46,558 nt of DNA from Acidimicrobiaceae bacterium (GTDB lineage: Bacteria > Actinomycetota > Acidimicrobiia > Acidimicrobiales > RAAP-2): contig PMPX01000141.1 of assembly GCA_003169235.1 (NCBI GenBank), positions 204 through 46,761 of the forward strand, given 5' to 3'. A program made the position numbers and the translations under genes. Shown in pieces: positions 1 through 8,616 of the stretch (positions are counted from its first letter, which is position 1; each line of letters opens with the position of its first letter). The notes beneath the pieces were generated by a model that was not told the DNA's origin, ran no database searches, and was given only the letters and a program-made list of their open reading frames with translations.

Positions 1-1415
1 AGATGTTCGTGGGCGTGGGCGCCAGCCGGGTCCGGGACCTGTTCCAGACCGCCCGCAAGCAGGCCCCCGCCATCGTCTTCGTCGACGAGATCGACTCCAT
101 CGGCCGCAAGCGCGGCGCCGGCCTGGGCGGCGGGCACGACGAGCGTGAGCAGACCCTCAACCAGATGCTCTCGGAGATGGACGGCTTCGACACCTCCGAG
201 GGCGTGGTGATGATCGCCGCCACCAACCGGCCCGACATCCTCGACCCCGCCCTCCTGCGCCCGGGGCGCTTCGACCGCCAGATCGTGGTGCCGCTGCCCG
301 ACCTCGAGGAGCGGCTGCCCATTCTGCAGGTGCACTGCAAGGGCAAGCGGATGGCGTCCGACGTCGACCTCGGCATCGTGTCCCGGGGCACGCCGGGCAT
401 GAGCGGTGCCGACCTGGCCAACCTGGTCAACGAGGCGGCGCTCCACGCCGTGCGCCGGGGCAGCGCGGAGATCGCCATGGCCGACTTCGAGACGGCCCGC
501 GACCGGGTGCTGCTCGGACAGCGCCGCGAGTCCATGGTGCTCTCGGAGGCCGAGAAGGAGCGCATCGCCTACCACGAGGGCGGCCACGCCGTGCTGGCCT
601 ACGTGCTCGAGCACGCCGACCCCGTGCACAAGGTGACCATCCTCCCGACGGGCATGGCGCTCGGCGTCACCCACCAGCTCCCGATGGAGGAGCGCCACAT
701 CCACCCCCGCCAGTACATAGAGGACTCGCTGTGCGTGCGCATGGGCGGGCGTTGTGCCGAGCTGCTCGTGTACGGCGACCTGTCGACCGGGGCGGCCAAC
801 GACCTCGTCGGCAACACGGAGCTGGCCCGCAAGATGGTGCGCGAGTGGGGCATGAGCGAGGCCATCGGCCCGATGGCCTGGGGATCCCAGGGCCAGGTCT
901 TCCTGGGCGAGGACCTCATGCACACCCGGGACTACTCCGAGGACACGTCCAAGGTCATCGACGACGAGGTCGAGCGGATCCTGCGCTCCGAGGAGACGCG
1001 GGCCATGGAGACGCTGAGCAAGCACCGGGGTGGTCTCAACGCCATCGCCCGCGCGCTGCTCGACAACGAGATCATCGACGGCGCCGAGGTGGCCCGCCTG
1101 GTCGACGAGGCCCACGGGTCCCCCGTGCACACCGAAGGGGCCAAGTCGGTGCCGCACTTCCACGCGGGCGCCATCAGCGCGCCGGCTTCGAACGGTGGCG
1201 TCCCTGCCGGCGCCGCCGGTGGCAACGGGGCCGGCAACGGACACGGGCCGCACCACCAGCCTGTGTCCGATGGCACGGCCGGCGCCGTCACCGTGCCGGC
1301 CGCACCTGCGCCACCGGCGGGCCAACACCCCGACGCCGAGTCGTGGCCACCCCCGGCGTGGCCCCCGCCCGCCGACCCCACGGCCGGCGCCCCGGAGGGA
1401 CCCGCAACCCGCTAG
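1..1415 (+). CDS. ftsH: ATP-dependent zinc metalloprotease FtsH (5' end outside window)
   Basis: Membrane-anchored AAA+ protease that unfolds and degrades membrane and regulatory proteins. Only the C-terminal part is present; the transmembrane segments and Walker A lie left of the window, and the ATG at 3 is internal. Numbering from that Met, Walker B is IVFVDE (about 24-29), followed by the second region of homology ([20 protein letters not shown]) with its arginine finger. The zinc site is H191-E-G-G-H195, an HEXXH motif with Gly where most FtsH proteins have Ala. A later Asp in the GAAND segment is the expected third ligand. After the peptidase domain comes a tail of roughly 90 residues very rich in Gly, Ala and Pro, longer than the usual FtsH end and probably disordered. 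Family assignment is secure; the function of the tail is unknown. Confidence 0.97.
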   Translation, partial: MFVGVGASRVRDLFQTARKQAPAIVFVDEIDSIGRKRGAGLGGGHDEREQTLNQMLSEMDGFDTSEGVVMIAATNRPDILDPALLRPGRFDRQIVVPLPDLEERLPILQVHCKGKRMASDVDLGIVSRGTPGMSGADLANLVNEAALHAVRRGSAEIAMADFETARDRVLLGQRRESMVLSEAEKERIAYHEGGHAVLAYVLEHADPVHKVTILPTGMALGVTHQLPMEERHIHPRQYIEDSLCVRMGGRCAELLVYGDLSTGAANDLVGNTELARKMVREWGMSEAIGPMAWGSQGQVFLGEDLMHTRDYSEDTSKVIDDEVERILRSEETRAMETLSKHRGGLNAIARALLDNEIIDGAEVARLVDEAHGSPVHTEGAKSVPHFHAGAISAPASNGGVPAGAAGGNGAGNGHGPHHQPVSDGTAGAVTVPAAPAPPAGQHPDAESWPPPAWPPPADPTAGAPEGPATR

Positions 1416-1449
1416 CCGCAGCCCGCTCGGCGGGGCGAACACCCGGAAC

Positions 1450-1474
1450 GAACCAAACCGGGTTGCGCTGCGTC
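1450..1474 (+). promoter_or_regulatory. Candidate ECF-type promoter before the sigma-factor gene
   Basis: GAACC at 1450-1454 and CGTC at 1471-1474 are separated by 16 bases. This resembles the GGAAC / CGTC pattern used by many ECF sigma factors, and it sits just before the ECF gene at 1485, so autoregulation is a reasonable inference. An overlapping GGAAC at 1445 has a 21-base spacing, which is too long. The match is short and could be chance. Confidence 0.3.
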
Positions 1475-1484
1475 ATGAAGGGGG

Positions 1485-2036
1485 ATGGTGGAGCAACAGC
1501 TCGCAGAGTGGCTCGAGGACGGCTACGTGGCATCGTTCCGCACCGCCTGCCTCATCCTGGGCAACCGGGCCGACGCGGAGGAGGCGGTCCAGGACGCGTA
1601 CCTGCGGGCCTGGCGCTTCCGCGACTCCCTCACCGCCGTGCCGAGCATCCGCCCCTGGCTCTACCGGGTGGTCGTCAACTCCTGCTACTCGAAGCTGCGC
1701 CGGGAGATCCCCCACCGCGACCGCCGGGCCGGTGACGAGCCGCTGGCGCACGTCGCCGACGGCGGTGCCGGTCCCGAGGTCAGCGCCGAGCAGGCCGAGG
1801 TGGCCGGGACGGTGCTCGCCGCGCTGCAGCAGCTCCCGCTGTCGCTGCGCGTGCCCGTCGTCCTGCGGTACTACGCCGACCTGAGCGAACGCGACATCGC
1901 GCTCGCCATCGGGCGTCGCCAGGGCACCGTCAAGTCCCGCCTGCACGAGGCCCGCCGCCGCCTGGCGGCCGACCCCGCCCTGTGCGCCCTGGCCGGCGCC
2001 GGGGACGCACCTCGCACCGAGGAGACCGGCCCATGA
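1485..2036 (+). CDS. RNA polymerase sigma-70 family, ECF sigma factor
   Basis: A 183-residue sigma factor that directs RNA polymerase to a stress or envelope regulon. Region 2 is near residues 15-80 (RTACLILGNRADAEEAVQDAYLRAWRF in two pieces, with the typical DAEE..QD..L.AW pattern). Region 4 is near 110-165, ending in the helix-turn-helix YYADLSERDIALAIGRRQGT followed by VKSRLHEARRRL. The start is ATG at 1485; a GTG directly follows at 1488, and the purine run AAGGGGG abuts the ATG, so the GTG or a leaderless start is also possible. The stop TGA overlaps the ATG of the next gene (ATGA at 2033-2036), so the two are translationally coupled. The partner is a membrane protein and may act as anti-sigma or sensor; that role is inference. 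Confidence 0.93.
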   Translation: MVEQQLAEWLEDGYVASFRTACLILGNRADAEEAVQDAYLRAWRFRDSLTAVPSIRPWLYRVVVNSCYSKLRREIPHRDRRAGDEPLAHVADGGAGPEVSAEQAEVAGTVLAALQQLPLSLRVPVVLRYYADLSERDIALAIGRRQGTVKSRLHEARRRLAADPALCALAGAGDAPRTEETGP

Positions 2037-3247
2037 CCATGCTCGACGACGATCGCCTCGCCTCCCTGTTCGCCCGGGCCGGGGCCTCCTTCGAGGTGCC
2101 CGCCTCGGGAACCGAGGACATCCTGGCCCGTGCGGCCGGCTCCGGCCGTGGCGCGGACGGCGACAGCGATGGCGACGAAGCCGGTGACGGAAGACCGGCC
2201 GCGCCGGTCGAGGCCACGCCGATCACGGGGGGCCGGTCGCACCGGCTCGTGGCCGCCGCGGGCCGGCACCGCGTCCTCTCGGCGGCCGCCTGCATCGTCG
2301 TCGCCCTCGTCGTCGCCGGCACGGTGGGCGCGCTGGTGCACTCGCCGTCGGGGACCGCGCCCACCTCGAGCCTGCCACGGACGGGACTGGCCGCACCCCT
2401 GCCCGTCAGCACCACGACCGTCCCGCCGGGCTATGCCGTGGCGGGCGGCGCCGCCAATGCCCCGGTGGCGTCGCCGTCGGCCGGGGCGGGGCACGCGGCG
2501 TCGACGCCGGCGGTCACCACGCCCACGGTGCCGCCCACGCTGCCGGCCGGAGCCGTCGGCCAGCCGTCGAGGATCGAGCAGACCGGGACCCTCGGGTTGT
2601 CGGTCGGCCGCGGTGACCTCGGCCGGACCATGACGCGGCTGACCTCGCTGGCGGGAGCATCCGGAGGCTTCGTGGCGAGCTCGCAGACGCAGTCCGGCGC
2701 CGCCACCGGCAGCACGCCGTCCGGCACCATCACGCTGCAGGTGCCGGTCGACGACTTCGCGACGGTGCTGCAGCAGGCCCAGGCGCTCGGCAAGACCTCG
2801 GACCTCACGACGAAGGCCACCGACGTCACGGGCCAGTACGTCGACCTGCAGTCGCGCATCACGGCGCTCGAGGACAGCCGGCAGCAGTACCTGACGATCC
2901 TGGCCAAGGCCACGACGGTCGGCGACGTGCTGGCCGTGCAGGAGCAGCTCGACACCATTCAGTCCCAGATCGAGCAGCTCCAGGGCCAGTTGAACCTCCT
3001 CAACGGCCAGACGACGTACTCCACGTTGACCGTCGACGTCACTGAGGGTGCAGCGCCGGCACGGCCGGGACCCGTCCCCGAGTCGGGCGTCGTGCGGGCC
3101 TGGCACGACAGTGTCGGGGGATTCGTCACCGGCGTGGAGGGCGTCATCCGGTTCGCCGGCCCGGTCCTCTTCGTGCTGCTGTGCCTCGGCATCCTCTGGG
3201 TCGGGGGGCGCGCGCTGTGGCGCCGCTACCAGCGGCACAACCTGTAG
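2033..3247 (+). CDS. DUF4349 membrane protein, possible anti-sigma partner
   Basis: A 404-residue protein starting at the ATG that overlaps the sigma-factor stop; an upstream in-frame start at 1982 lies inside the sigma gene and is less likely. The N-terminal 80 residues are cytoplasmic and acidic. A transmembrane helix lies at about 81-102, then a Pro/Thr/Ala-rich linker, then a DUF4349 domain from about residue 180 (RIEQTGTLGLSVGRGDL onwards). It contains a long coiled-coil hairpin (DLQSRITALEDSRQQYLTIL through EQLDTIQSQIEQLQGQLNLL), and a second C-terminal membrane helix near 376-395 ends in basic residues. The molecular function of DUF4349 is not established. Coupling to an ECF sigma factor suggests a sensor or anti-sigma role, but no known anti-sigma zinc motif is visible. 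Confidence 0.85.
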   Translation: MTMLDDDRLASLFARAGASFEVPASGTEDILARAAGSGRGADGDSDGDEAGDGRPAAPVEATPITGGRSHRLVAAAGRHRVLSAAACIVVALVVAGTVGALVHSPSGTAPTSSLPRTGLAAPLPVSTTTVPPGYAVAGGAANAPVASPSAGAGHAASTPAVTTPTVPPTLPAGAVGQPSRIEQTGTLGLSVGRGDLGRTMTRLTSLAGASGGFVASSQTQSGAATGSTPSGTITLQVPVDDFATVLQQAQALGKTSDLTTKATDVTGQYVDLQSRITALEDSRQQYLTILAKATTVGDVLAVQEQLDTIQSQIEQLQGQLNLLNGQTTYSTLTVDVTEGAAPARPGPVPESGVVRAWHDSVGGFVTGVEGVIRFAGPVLFVLLCLGILWVGGRALWRRYQRHNL

Positions 3248-3274
3248 CGACGGGCGCTCAGGGGCCGATCACGC

Positions 3275-4741
3275 TCAGAGGCCGATGGCAGCCGCCAGCG
3301 GGATCCCGGGCATCGTCACCACGCCGATCCCGCCGGAGGGGCCGGCATCCTCGCTCACCGCCATGGGCCCGCTCGAGCGCACCACGATCGGGTCGAAGCC
3401 GACGTTCTGGAGCGGCGCGCCGGAGACCGACCCCGTCGTGCCCCCGGGCACCGTCGCCGTGCTGATGGCCCGCTCGCCCGACGACGTCACGGCGTACACG
3501 GTGTAGCTCTCGGCCGCGCCCGACGTGTTGGTCAGCGCCAGGGAGTTGAGCACGACGCCGGTCACGGCGGGGCTGGCGCTCGTGCCCGGCGGCGGCACCA
3601 GCCACTCATCCGTCGGCGACGCGATGCTCGCCGCGTCCACCGCCATCGCCATGCCGGCCTGGGGAGCCGGGGACGACCCGGGCATCGACGCCGTCCGCCC
3701 GACCACCACGCCCGGGCCGCCGGTGGCGTCGATGACGGCGGAGTACGTCGCGCCGTGCGGGATCCGCGTCTGCGCGCCCGTGGCCAGGGCCCAGGTGCTG
3801 TGCGGGGCGACCGTGTCGCTCAGCGGGGCGAGCGGGCCGGATGCGAGGCGCAGGTGCACGGTGACCGACTCGGGCGCCGCGCCGGGGTTGAAGACGTCGA
3901 TCTCCGACGATCCGCCGTCGACGTCCTCGCTCTGCGGGATGGACCAGTGCGGCTCGGGGCGCGCCGCCCCCGGCACGAGGGCAAGGCCCGCAGAGGGCCC
4001 CGAGAACCCCTGGACCTCCGAGGCCACGACCCGCCCCGTCCTCGTGGCGACCACGGTGCTCACCGTGGACGCGCTCTGCACCTCGGACGCCACGTTCTCG
4101 ACTTCGACCTGCCCGGGCTGCAGCACGATCCCCTGGTAGTTGATGGGATGCACCGAGCCCGTCGGGGTGATGAAGCTCAGGTCGACCACGACGGGCGTCG
4201 ACGTGGGGTTCAGCAGCGAGATGTAGAGCGGATCCGAATTGGACGTCGTGCCGCCGGGGAAATACCAGTCGGCCGCCGTCGTGCTCTGGCACGGCGCCTG
4301 GGACCAGCCCGACGTGCCGTGGACGACCTGGGTGACGGCGACCCCGCCCCCGGAGACCGTCACCATTTCGCCCTCCCACGATCCCGACGACAGCGGCGGG
4401 ATGCTCGGCACCGCGACCCCGCGGGCGGGGACGGAGACCGCCGTGTGCACGACCGCGTCCGAATCGGTCACCGCAGTGACGATCGCGCCGACCGTCCGCG
4501 CCGAGGTGTTGGTGAGCACCACGAAGCCGGGCGCGAGGCCCGACGCGTTCGACTGCCCCGTGCAGTACCAGGCCGTCGACTCCGCATCGGGGGCGCCGAC
4601 CAGAGCACTCGGCGTCGCCGGTGCGCTCGGGGGGGTCGACGCGCCCCGGACGCCGGCGACGACGCCCACTCCCACCACGACCACCACGACGAGGGCGAGC
4701 ACCAGCCAGCGGCGCTCGGGGCTGCGGTGGGCGGGGCTCAC
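3275..4741 (-). CDS. DUF5719 family exported or membrane-anchored protein
   Basis: A 488-residue protein. The start is GTG at 4741, overlapping the stop of the upstream glycosyltransferase gene (GTGA), so the pair is one operon. The N-terminus has a short basic stretch (HRSPERRW) and one hydrophobic helix (about 12-32, LVLALVVVVVVGVGVVAGV), a signal anchor. The rest is extracytoplasmic and rich in Val, Thr, Ser and Gly, with repeated beta-strand-like segments and phrases such as LTNTSARTVGAIV and LLNPTSTPVVVDL, which match DUF5719 as I know it. The function is unknown. The pairing of a DUF5719 protein with a very large GT2 membrane protein is common in actinobacteria, so a role in envelope glycan assembly or display is inferred. 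Confidence 0.8.
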   Translation of the reverse strand: MSPAHRSPERRWLVLALVVVVVVGVGVVAGVRGASTPPSAPATPSALVGAPDAESTAWYCTGQSNASGLAPGFVVLTNTSARTVGAIVTAVTDSDAVVHTAVSVPARGVAVPSIPPLSSGSWEGEMVTVSGGGVAVTQVVHGTSGWSQAPCQSTTAADWYFPGGTTSNSDPLYISLLNPTSTPVVVDLSFITPTGSVHPINYQGIVLQPGQVEVENVASEVQSASTVSTVVATRTGRVVASEVQGFSGPSAGLALVPGAARPEPHWSIPQSEDVDGGSSEIDVFNPGAAPESVTVHLRLASGPLAPLSDTVAPHSTWALATGAQTRIPHGATYSAVIDATGGPGVVVGRTASMPGSSPAPQAGMAMAVDAASIASPTDEWLVPPPGTSASPAVTGVVLNSLALTNTSGAAESYTVYAVTSSGERAISTATVPGGTTGSVSGAPLQNVGFDPIVVRSSGPMAVSEDAGPSGGIGVVTMPGIPLAAAIGL

Positions 4742-7700
4742 CGCTCCTCCTCGCCGGCCGGTGGGGCCGACACGCCCGCCGTCGAGGCCGCACCCGTCCG
4801 CCGTGGGCGGCCGATCAGCGCGCCGGCGAGCACGACCCAGACGGCGAGCTCGAGTGCGACCGCCAGGGGGACAAAGGGAAACTGCGAGAGTGAGAGCGAC
4901 GCCTGCCCCGTCGTGGTGGCGTACTGCGCCGCCCAGCCGAACGCGGGTCGCTGCGTCACCGAGCGGCCGTCGATGCTGAGGTCGAAGCTGCCGGCCGGCG
5001 CGTAGCCGGCATAGAGAGTGCCGGTCGTGACGGGGCCGGTGGCCGCTCCCCCGCTCGAGATGGCACTCAGCACGGGCTGCCACCCCGCCACGTCCCCCGC
5101 ACCCGGGTACGACCATGCCTGCACGGTCGGCAGCGCGTCCGCCCGTGCCCCGGTCACCGGCATGTCCTCCCCGTTCTCGAACACCTGGACGCCGAGCTCG
5201 CCGGGCACGACCTGCAGGTCGTCCTGTTCGAGGAGGTCGGTGTCGATGCCCGGTGGCGGCGGCGCGCTGACCGACGCGGGCACCGTGCCCACCATGGACG
5301 GCGCCACCCCGTCGAGGGCCACGACGTAGCGCACGCCGGCGGACGCCAACAGCCGGCCCAGGTGCACGGTCCCGCCCGACACCGCGAGCCGGACGGCATC
5401 GGCCACCTGCTGGGCGGGACCGGCACCGGCGGGGGTGAACACCTGCGCCGAGTCGGGCAGCCCCTCGGGCGTCAGCGCGAAGGCCAGGCCCTGTTGCACC
5501 TCCCACCCACCGGCGGGCAGGGCGCGCGGGTCACCGAGCCACAGGACCCGCGTCACGCCGCCCGTGCTCGGGCGGCTCAGGAAGGCGAGCGGCTGCTCCA
5601 CTCCCTGGGACGGGAGGTCCCAGCGGCCGCCCGCCGTCGCGGCCACGACGGGGAGGAGGCCGAGCGCCACGAAGACGAGCGCGGTGACGCTCACCACCTG
5701 GCGCCACCCGAACTCGCGGCCGGTCAGGTCGTTCTCGAAGGCGGCGATGCCGAAGCCGACGCAGGCGGCGACGGCCAACGCGGCGGGTGCGAGGACCACC
5801 GACTCCGACGGCGTGAAGGAACCCAGGTCGCCCCGCGACGCGGCCAACGCGAGGCCCCACGACGCGCACGCCATGACCCACAGGCGCGCCGCCCAGATCA
5901 GGCGGGTCCCCCGCCCGAGGACGAGGGGCAGCGCCGCCGCCACCACGAGAAGCCAGACGATGGGCGAGCGGGCGGCCGGCCCGATGGCGAAGCGGATGAC
6001 CTCGCCCCAGCCCGGGGCGTTCGCCGCGGCGATCGGCAGGCCGAAGATGGCCACGGACCCCTTCCCCGCCAGCACCGTCCCGATCACCCAGGGCGCGGCC
6101 AGCACCAGGGCGACGCCGATCGCCTCGGCCGCCACCACCAGGATCCGCCAGCCGGCGTCGCGCGAGCCCACCAGAATGGAGCCCACCGCCCAGGCCAGTG
6201 CGGTGATCACGACCAGCGGGACCACGGCCGGCGCGAAGGCCGCCGCTGCCGCGATCACGGCACCGAGGACGGCGACCTGGCCCAGCGGGCGGCTGCGCCA
6301 CTTCGGTCCGGGCTCCTCCCCGAACGGCGCCACGCGGGCGGCGCGGGCCAGCCCGAGCGCGATGAAGGGAAAGGCCGCGTAGGCGACCAGGCCGTCCCAG
6401 CGTCCCGTGCCCAGCGCACCGTAGGGCAGCGGCAAGCCGAGGTAGCAGACGACCGCGACGACGCGGGCCCGGGCCGACACCACGGGGCGCATGAACCGCG
6501 AGACGCCCCAGGCGCCGAGCGGGATGCAGCCGAGCAGCAGGACCCGCTGCAGGGTCCCCATGGCGCCGAAGAGGACGGTGCCGGTGATGCCGACGAGGCC
6601 GAACGCGGGTGAGGAGGGCGCGGTGGTGCCGACGCCGGCCGACTGCCAGCCCGAGAAGAAGTGGTGCCAGCTCGCCGACCACGACGGGAGGGGGGCCAGC
6701 TGTCCCACGAAGGGCAGGGTCCCGAAGAAGAGGTCCCGCGTCCCGACTGCGATCACGGCCAGCGCGACGATCATCACAAGGGCGCGCTGGCGTCCCGTGC
6801 CGAGCGGGACCGAACGGACCTTGCGGCCGAAGCGGTCCCGGCCGGCGCGCCGGCCCAGGTCGTCGAGCTCGTCGAAGTCGGTGTCCTCGCTGAAGGCCGC
6901 CCCGACGCTGCCCGTGAGGACGGCCACCTCGTCACGTTCGTCGTGCCGCTCGGCCCGCTCCCTCGAGACGGCGACGGCATTGGCGGCCACGAGGCCCTGG
7001 TGGGTGAGCCGGCTGAGGTAGCGGGACAGGCGCGCACTGCCCCGCACCTGGAGGCGGCGCACCTCGGCGTCGGGGAAGAGGCGGTGCTCCGCCAGCTCGC
7101 CCCTGAGCACGGAGATCTCGGTCAGGCGTCGGGCATTCCACCGCCACGCGCCCATGCCGGCGCGCACCCGGTCGCGGTCGCGCGCCAGCACCGCGATGAT
7201 CACCTCGCCGAGGGCGAGCAGGGCCGCCTGCGGCAGCACGCGCACCAGGTGGACCCGCGTGTAGCACTTGAGGACGGCGCGCAGCTCGTGGCGCCGTTGG
7301 AGCATCTGCATCGTGACGGTGTGGCGCCCCTCGTCCACGCCGAGGACGGCCAGGGGCTCGAGCCCGCCGGCCACGGCTTCCCGGTGTCGCACACGCGCCT
7401 CGGGCGCGACGACCACGCGTGACCCCGCCACCTGAGAGCGCCACGACAGGTCGAGGTCCTCCCCCATGGCGACGATGCCGCCGTCGAAACCCTTCAACTC
7501 GGCGAAGAGGTCCGCCCGGACCAGGATGCAGCCCCCGGGGGCGACGAAGACGTCGCGGACCGCGTCGTGCTGGCCGTGGTCGACCTCGCCCTCGACGATG
7601 CGGTCGACGACGGCGCCGGTCTTGTCGCAGCTCATCCCGACGTGCAGCAGGATGCTCGGGTCGTCCCAGTTGACGAACTTCGGGGACACCACGCCGGCAT

Positions 7701-8040
7701 TGGAGCGGAACGATTCCTCCACCATCTTGTGGACGGCGTCGGGATCGAGCGCGACGTCGTCGTGGCACAGCAGGAAGAAGGCGGCCCCCTCCACCATGGC
7801 GAGCACCTCGTTGGAGGCCGCCGAGTAGCCGGGTCGCCCGGGCAGGTGCCGCACGAAGGCGTCCGGGAAGACGTGCCCGACCCGCTCCGTGACCCCCGCC
7901 TCGTCGTCACCGGTCGAGAGGACCAGGACCGAGAGCTCCCCGTAGTCCTGAGCGGCCAGGGAGGAGAGGGCCTCGTCGAACCAGGGCCCGGGATCGGTCG
8001 TGACCACGACGGCGACCACGGCCGGCACTTGGGCGTCCAT
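4738..8040 (-). CDS. Giant GT2-family membrane glycosyltransferase
   Basis: An 1100-residue protein with a cytoplasmic GT2 domain at the N-terminus (about 1-280). The domain has the nucleotide-sugar core VVVTT, the metal-binding HDD at 93-95, and the catalytic-loop GED at 193-195 followed by LDLSWR. After a charged linker (about 330-415) comes a hydrophobic region with roughly ten or more membrane helices, then an extracytoplasmic C-terminal part of about 300 residues. It closes with one more helix near 1055-1075 and a short charged tail. The layout suggests sugar transfer on the inner face coupled to a membrane or export function; donor and acceptor are not predictable. The start is ATG at 8040; TAGCCT lies 10 bases upstream, compatible with a very short leader. 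It is the first gene of the operon with DUF5719. Confidence 0.88.
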   Translation of the reverse strand: MDAQVPAVVAVVVTTDPGPWFDEALSSLAAQDYGELSVLVLSTGDDEAGVTERVGHVFPDAFVRHLPGRPGYSAASNEVLAMVEGAAFFLLCHDDVALDPDAVHKMVEESFRSNAGVVSPKFVNWDDPSILLHVGMSCDKTGAVVDRIVEGEVDHGQHDAVRDVFVAPGGCILVRADLFAELKGFDGGIVAMGEDLDLSWRSQVAGSRVVVAPEARVRHREAVAGGLEPLAVLGVDEGRHTVTMQMLQRRHELRAVLKCYTRVHLVRVLPQAALLALGEVIIAVLARDRDRVRAGMGAWRWNARRLTEISVLRGELAEHRLFPDAEVRRLQVRGSARLSRYLSRLTHQGLVAANAVAVSRERAERHDERDEVAVLTGSVGAAFSEDTDFDELDDLGRRAGRDRFGRKVRSVPLGTGRQRALVMIVALAVIAVGTRDLFFGTLPFVGQLAPLPSWSASWHHFFSGWQSAGVGTTAPSSPAFGLVGITGTVLFGAMGTLQRVLLLGCIPLGAWGVSRFMRPVVSARARVVAVVCYLGLPLPYGALGTGRWDGLVAYAAFPFIALGLARAARVAPFGEEPGPKWRSRPLGQVAVLGAVIAAAAAFAPAVVPLVVITALAWAVGSILVGSRDAGWRILVVAAEAIGVALVLAAPWVIGTVLAGKGSVAIFGLPIAAANAPGWGEVIRFAIGPAARSPIVWLLVVAAALPLVLGRGTRLIWAARLWVMACASWGLALAASRGDLGSFTPSESVVLAPAALAVAACVGFGIAAFENDLTGREFGWRQVVSVTALVFVALGLLPVVAATAGGRWDLPSQGVEQPLAFLSRPSTGGVTRVLWLGDPRALPAGGWEVQQGLAFALTPEGLPDSAQVFTPAGAGPAQQVADAVRLAVSGGTVHLGRLLASAGVRYVVALDGVAPSMVGTVPASVSAPPPPGIDTDLLEQDDLQVVPGELGVQVFENGEDMPVTGARADALPTVQAWSYPGAGDVAGWQPVLSAISSGGAATGPVTTGTLYAGYAPAGSFDLSIDGRSVTQRPAFGWAAQYATTTGQASLSLSQFPFVPLAVALELAVWVVLAGALIGRPRRTGAASTAGVSAPPAGEEER

Positions 8041-8102
8041 CAGGTGCCAGAGGCTATCCGGTCGGGGTTCCGCCCCTCAGGCACGGAATTCATCCCAGCT
8101 GC

Positions 8103-8129
8103 TTGCTACTGTTTAACAAAGGTGATACT
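8103..8129 (+). promoter_or_regulatory. Candidate promoter in an A+T-rich island
   Basis: The segment 8103-8135 is strikingly A+T-rich against a very GC-rich background. TTGCTA (8103-8108) and GATACT (8124-8129) resemble -35 and -10 boxes, though the 15-base spacing is short. It would drive the small gene at 8211 with a leader of about 75 bases. Confidence 0.4.
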
Positions 8130-8210
8130 CTTGCACATGAACGCAGAGGTCTGGCCGGCGGGCCGCTGCGAACGGCTCTTCGGAGTGAACCGACCAGACA
8201 GGAGGCTCCC

Positions 8211-8579
8211 ATGCCTGACGTACCCACCAACCTCACCACCTTCTCGAAGGGTGTCACCGACCTTGCCCGGGACGCGGCGTACGTCGCCGTCGGTCTCGGC
8301 GTGCTGGGCTTCCAGCGGGCCCAGGTGCAGCGGATCGAGCTGCAGAACCGCCTGTCCCAGGACGTGGCGCTGGACCAGCGCATCGACGAGGTGCGCCACA
8401 GCGTCGCCAAGGGGTTCCAGCACGTCGACGACCTGGCCGAATCGGCCGTGCAGTTCGTCGAGACCACCCTTCAGCCGCTCGAGGACAAGCTGCCCCCCAC
8501 GGTGACGCAGCTGACCACGAAGGCCCGGGAGCAGGCCCGCGAGGTGCGGACCCAGATCCGCCAGCTGGTCAACGCCTGA
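8211..8579 (+). CDS. Small helical protein of unknown function (122 aa)
   Basis: The start is ATG at 8211, chosen because AGGAGG (8200-8205) sits five bases upstream; this is one of the few textbook Shine-Dalgarno sites in the window. After a short polar N-terminus, residues about 14-32 form a mildly hydrophobic helix (DLARDAAYVAVGLGVLGFQ). The rest is almost entirely amphipathic helix or coiled coil rich in Gln, Glu, Val and Arg. There is no signal peptide. It is transcribed divergently from the giant glycosyltransferase and is monocistronic. The shape recalls phasin-like or membrane-associated helical proteins, but I do not recognise the family. Confidence 0.8.
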   Translation: MPDVPTNLTTFSKGVTDLARDAAYVAVGLGVLGFQRAQVQRIELQNRLSQDVALDQRIDEVRHSVAKGFQHVDDLAESAVQFVETTLQPLEDKLPPTVTQLTTKAREQAREVRTQIRQLVNA

Positions 8580-8616
8580 ACCGACCCCGCCTCGGCGGCA
8601 CCGACGACGCTCGCCC

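Noticed and set aside
1871-3238. 455-codon open frame on the minus strand
   Set aside because: It is the antisense shadow of the DUF4349 gene: Arg/Gly/Pro-rich with no domain, a common effect in very GC-rich DNA.
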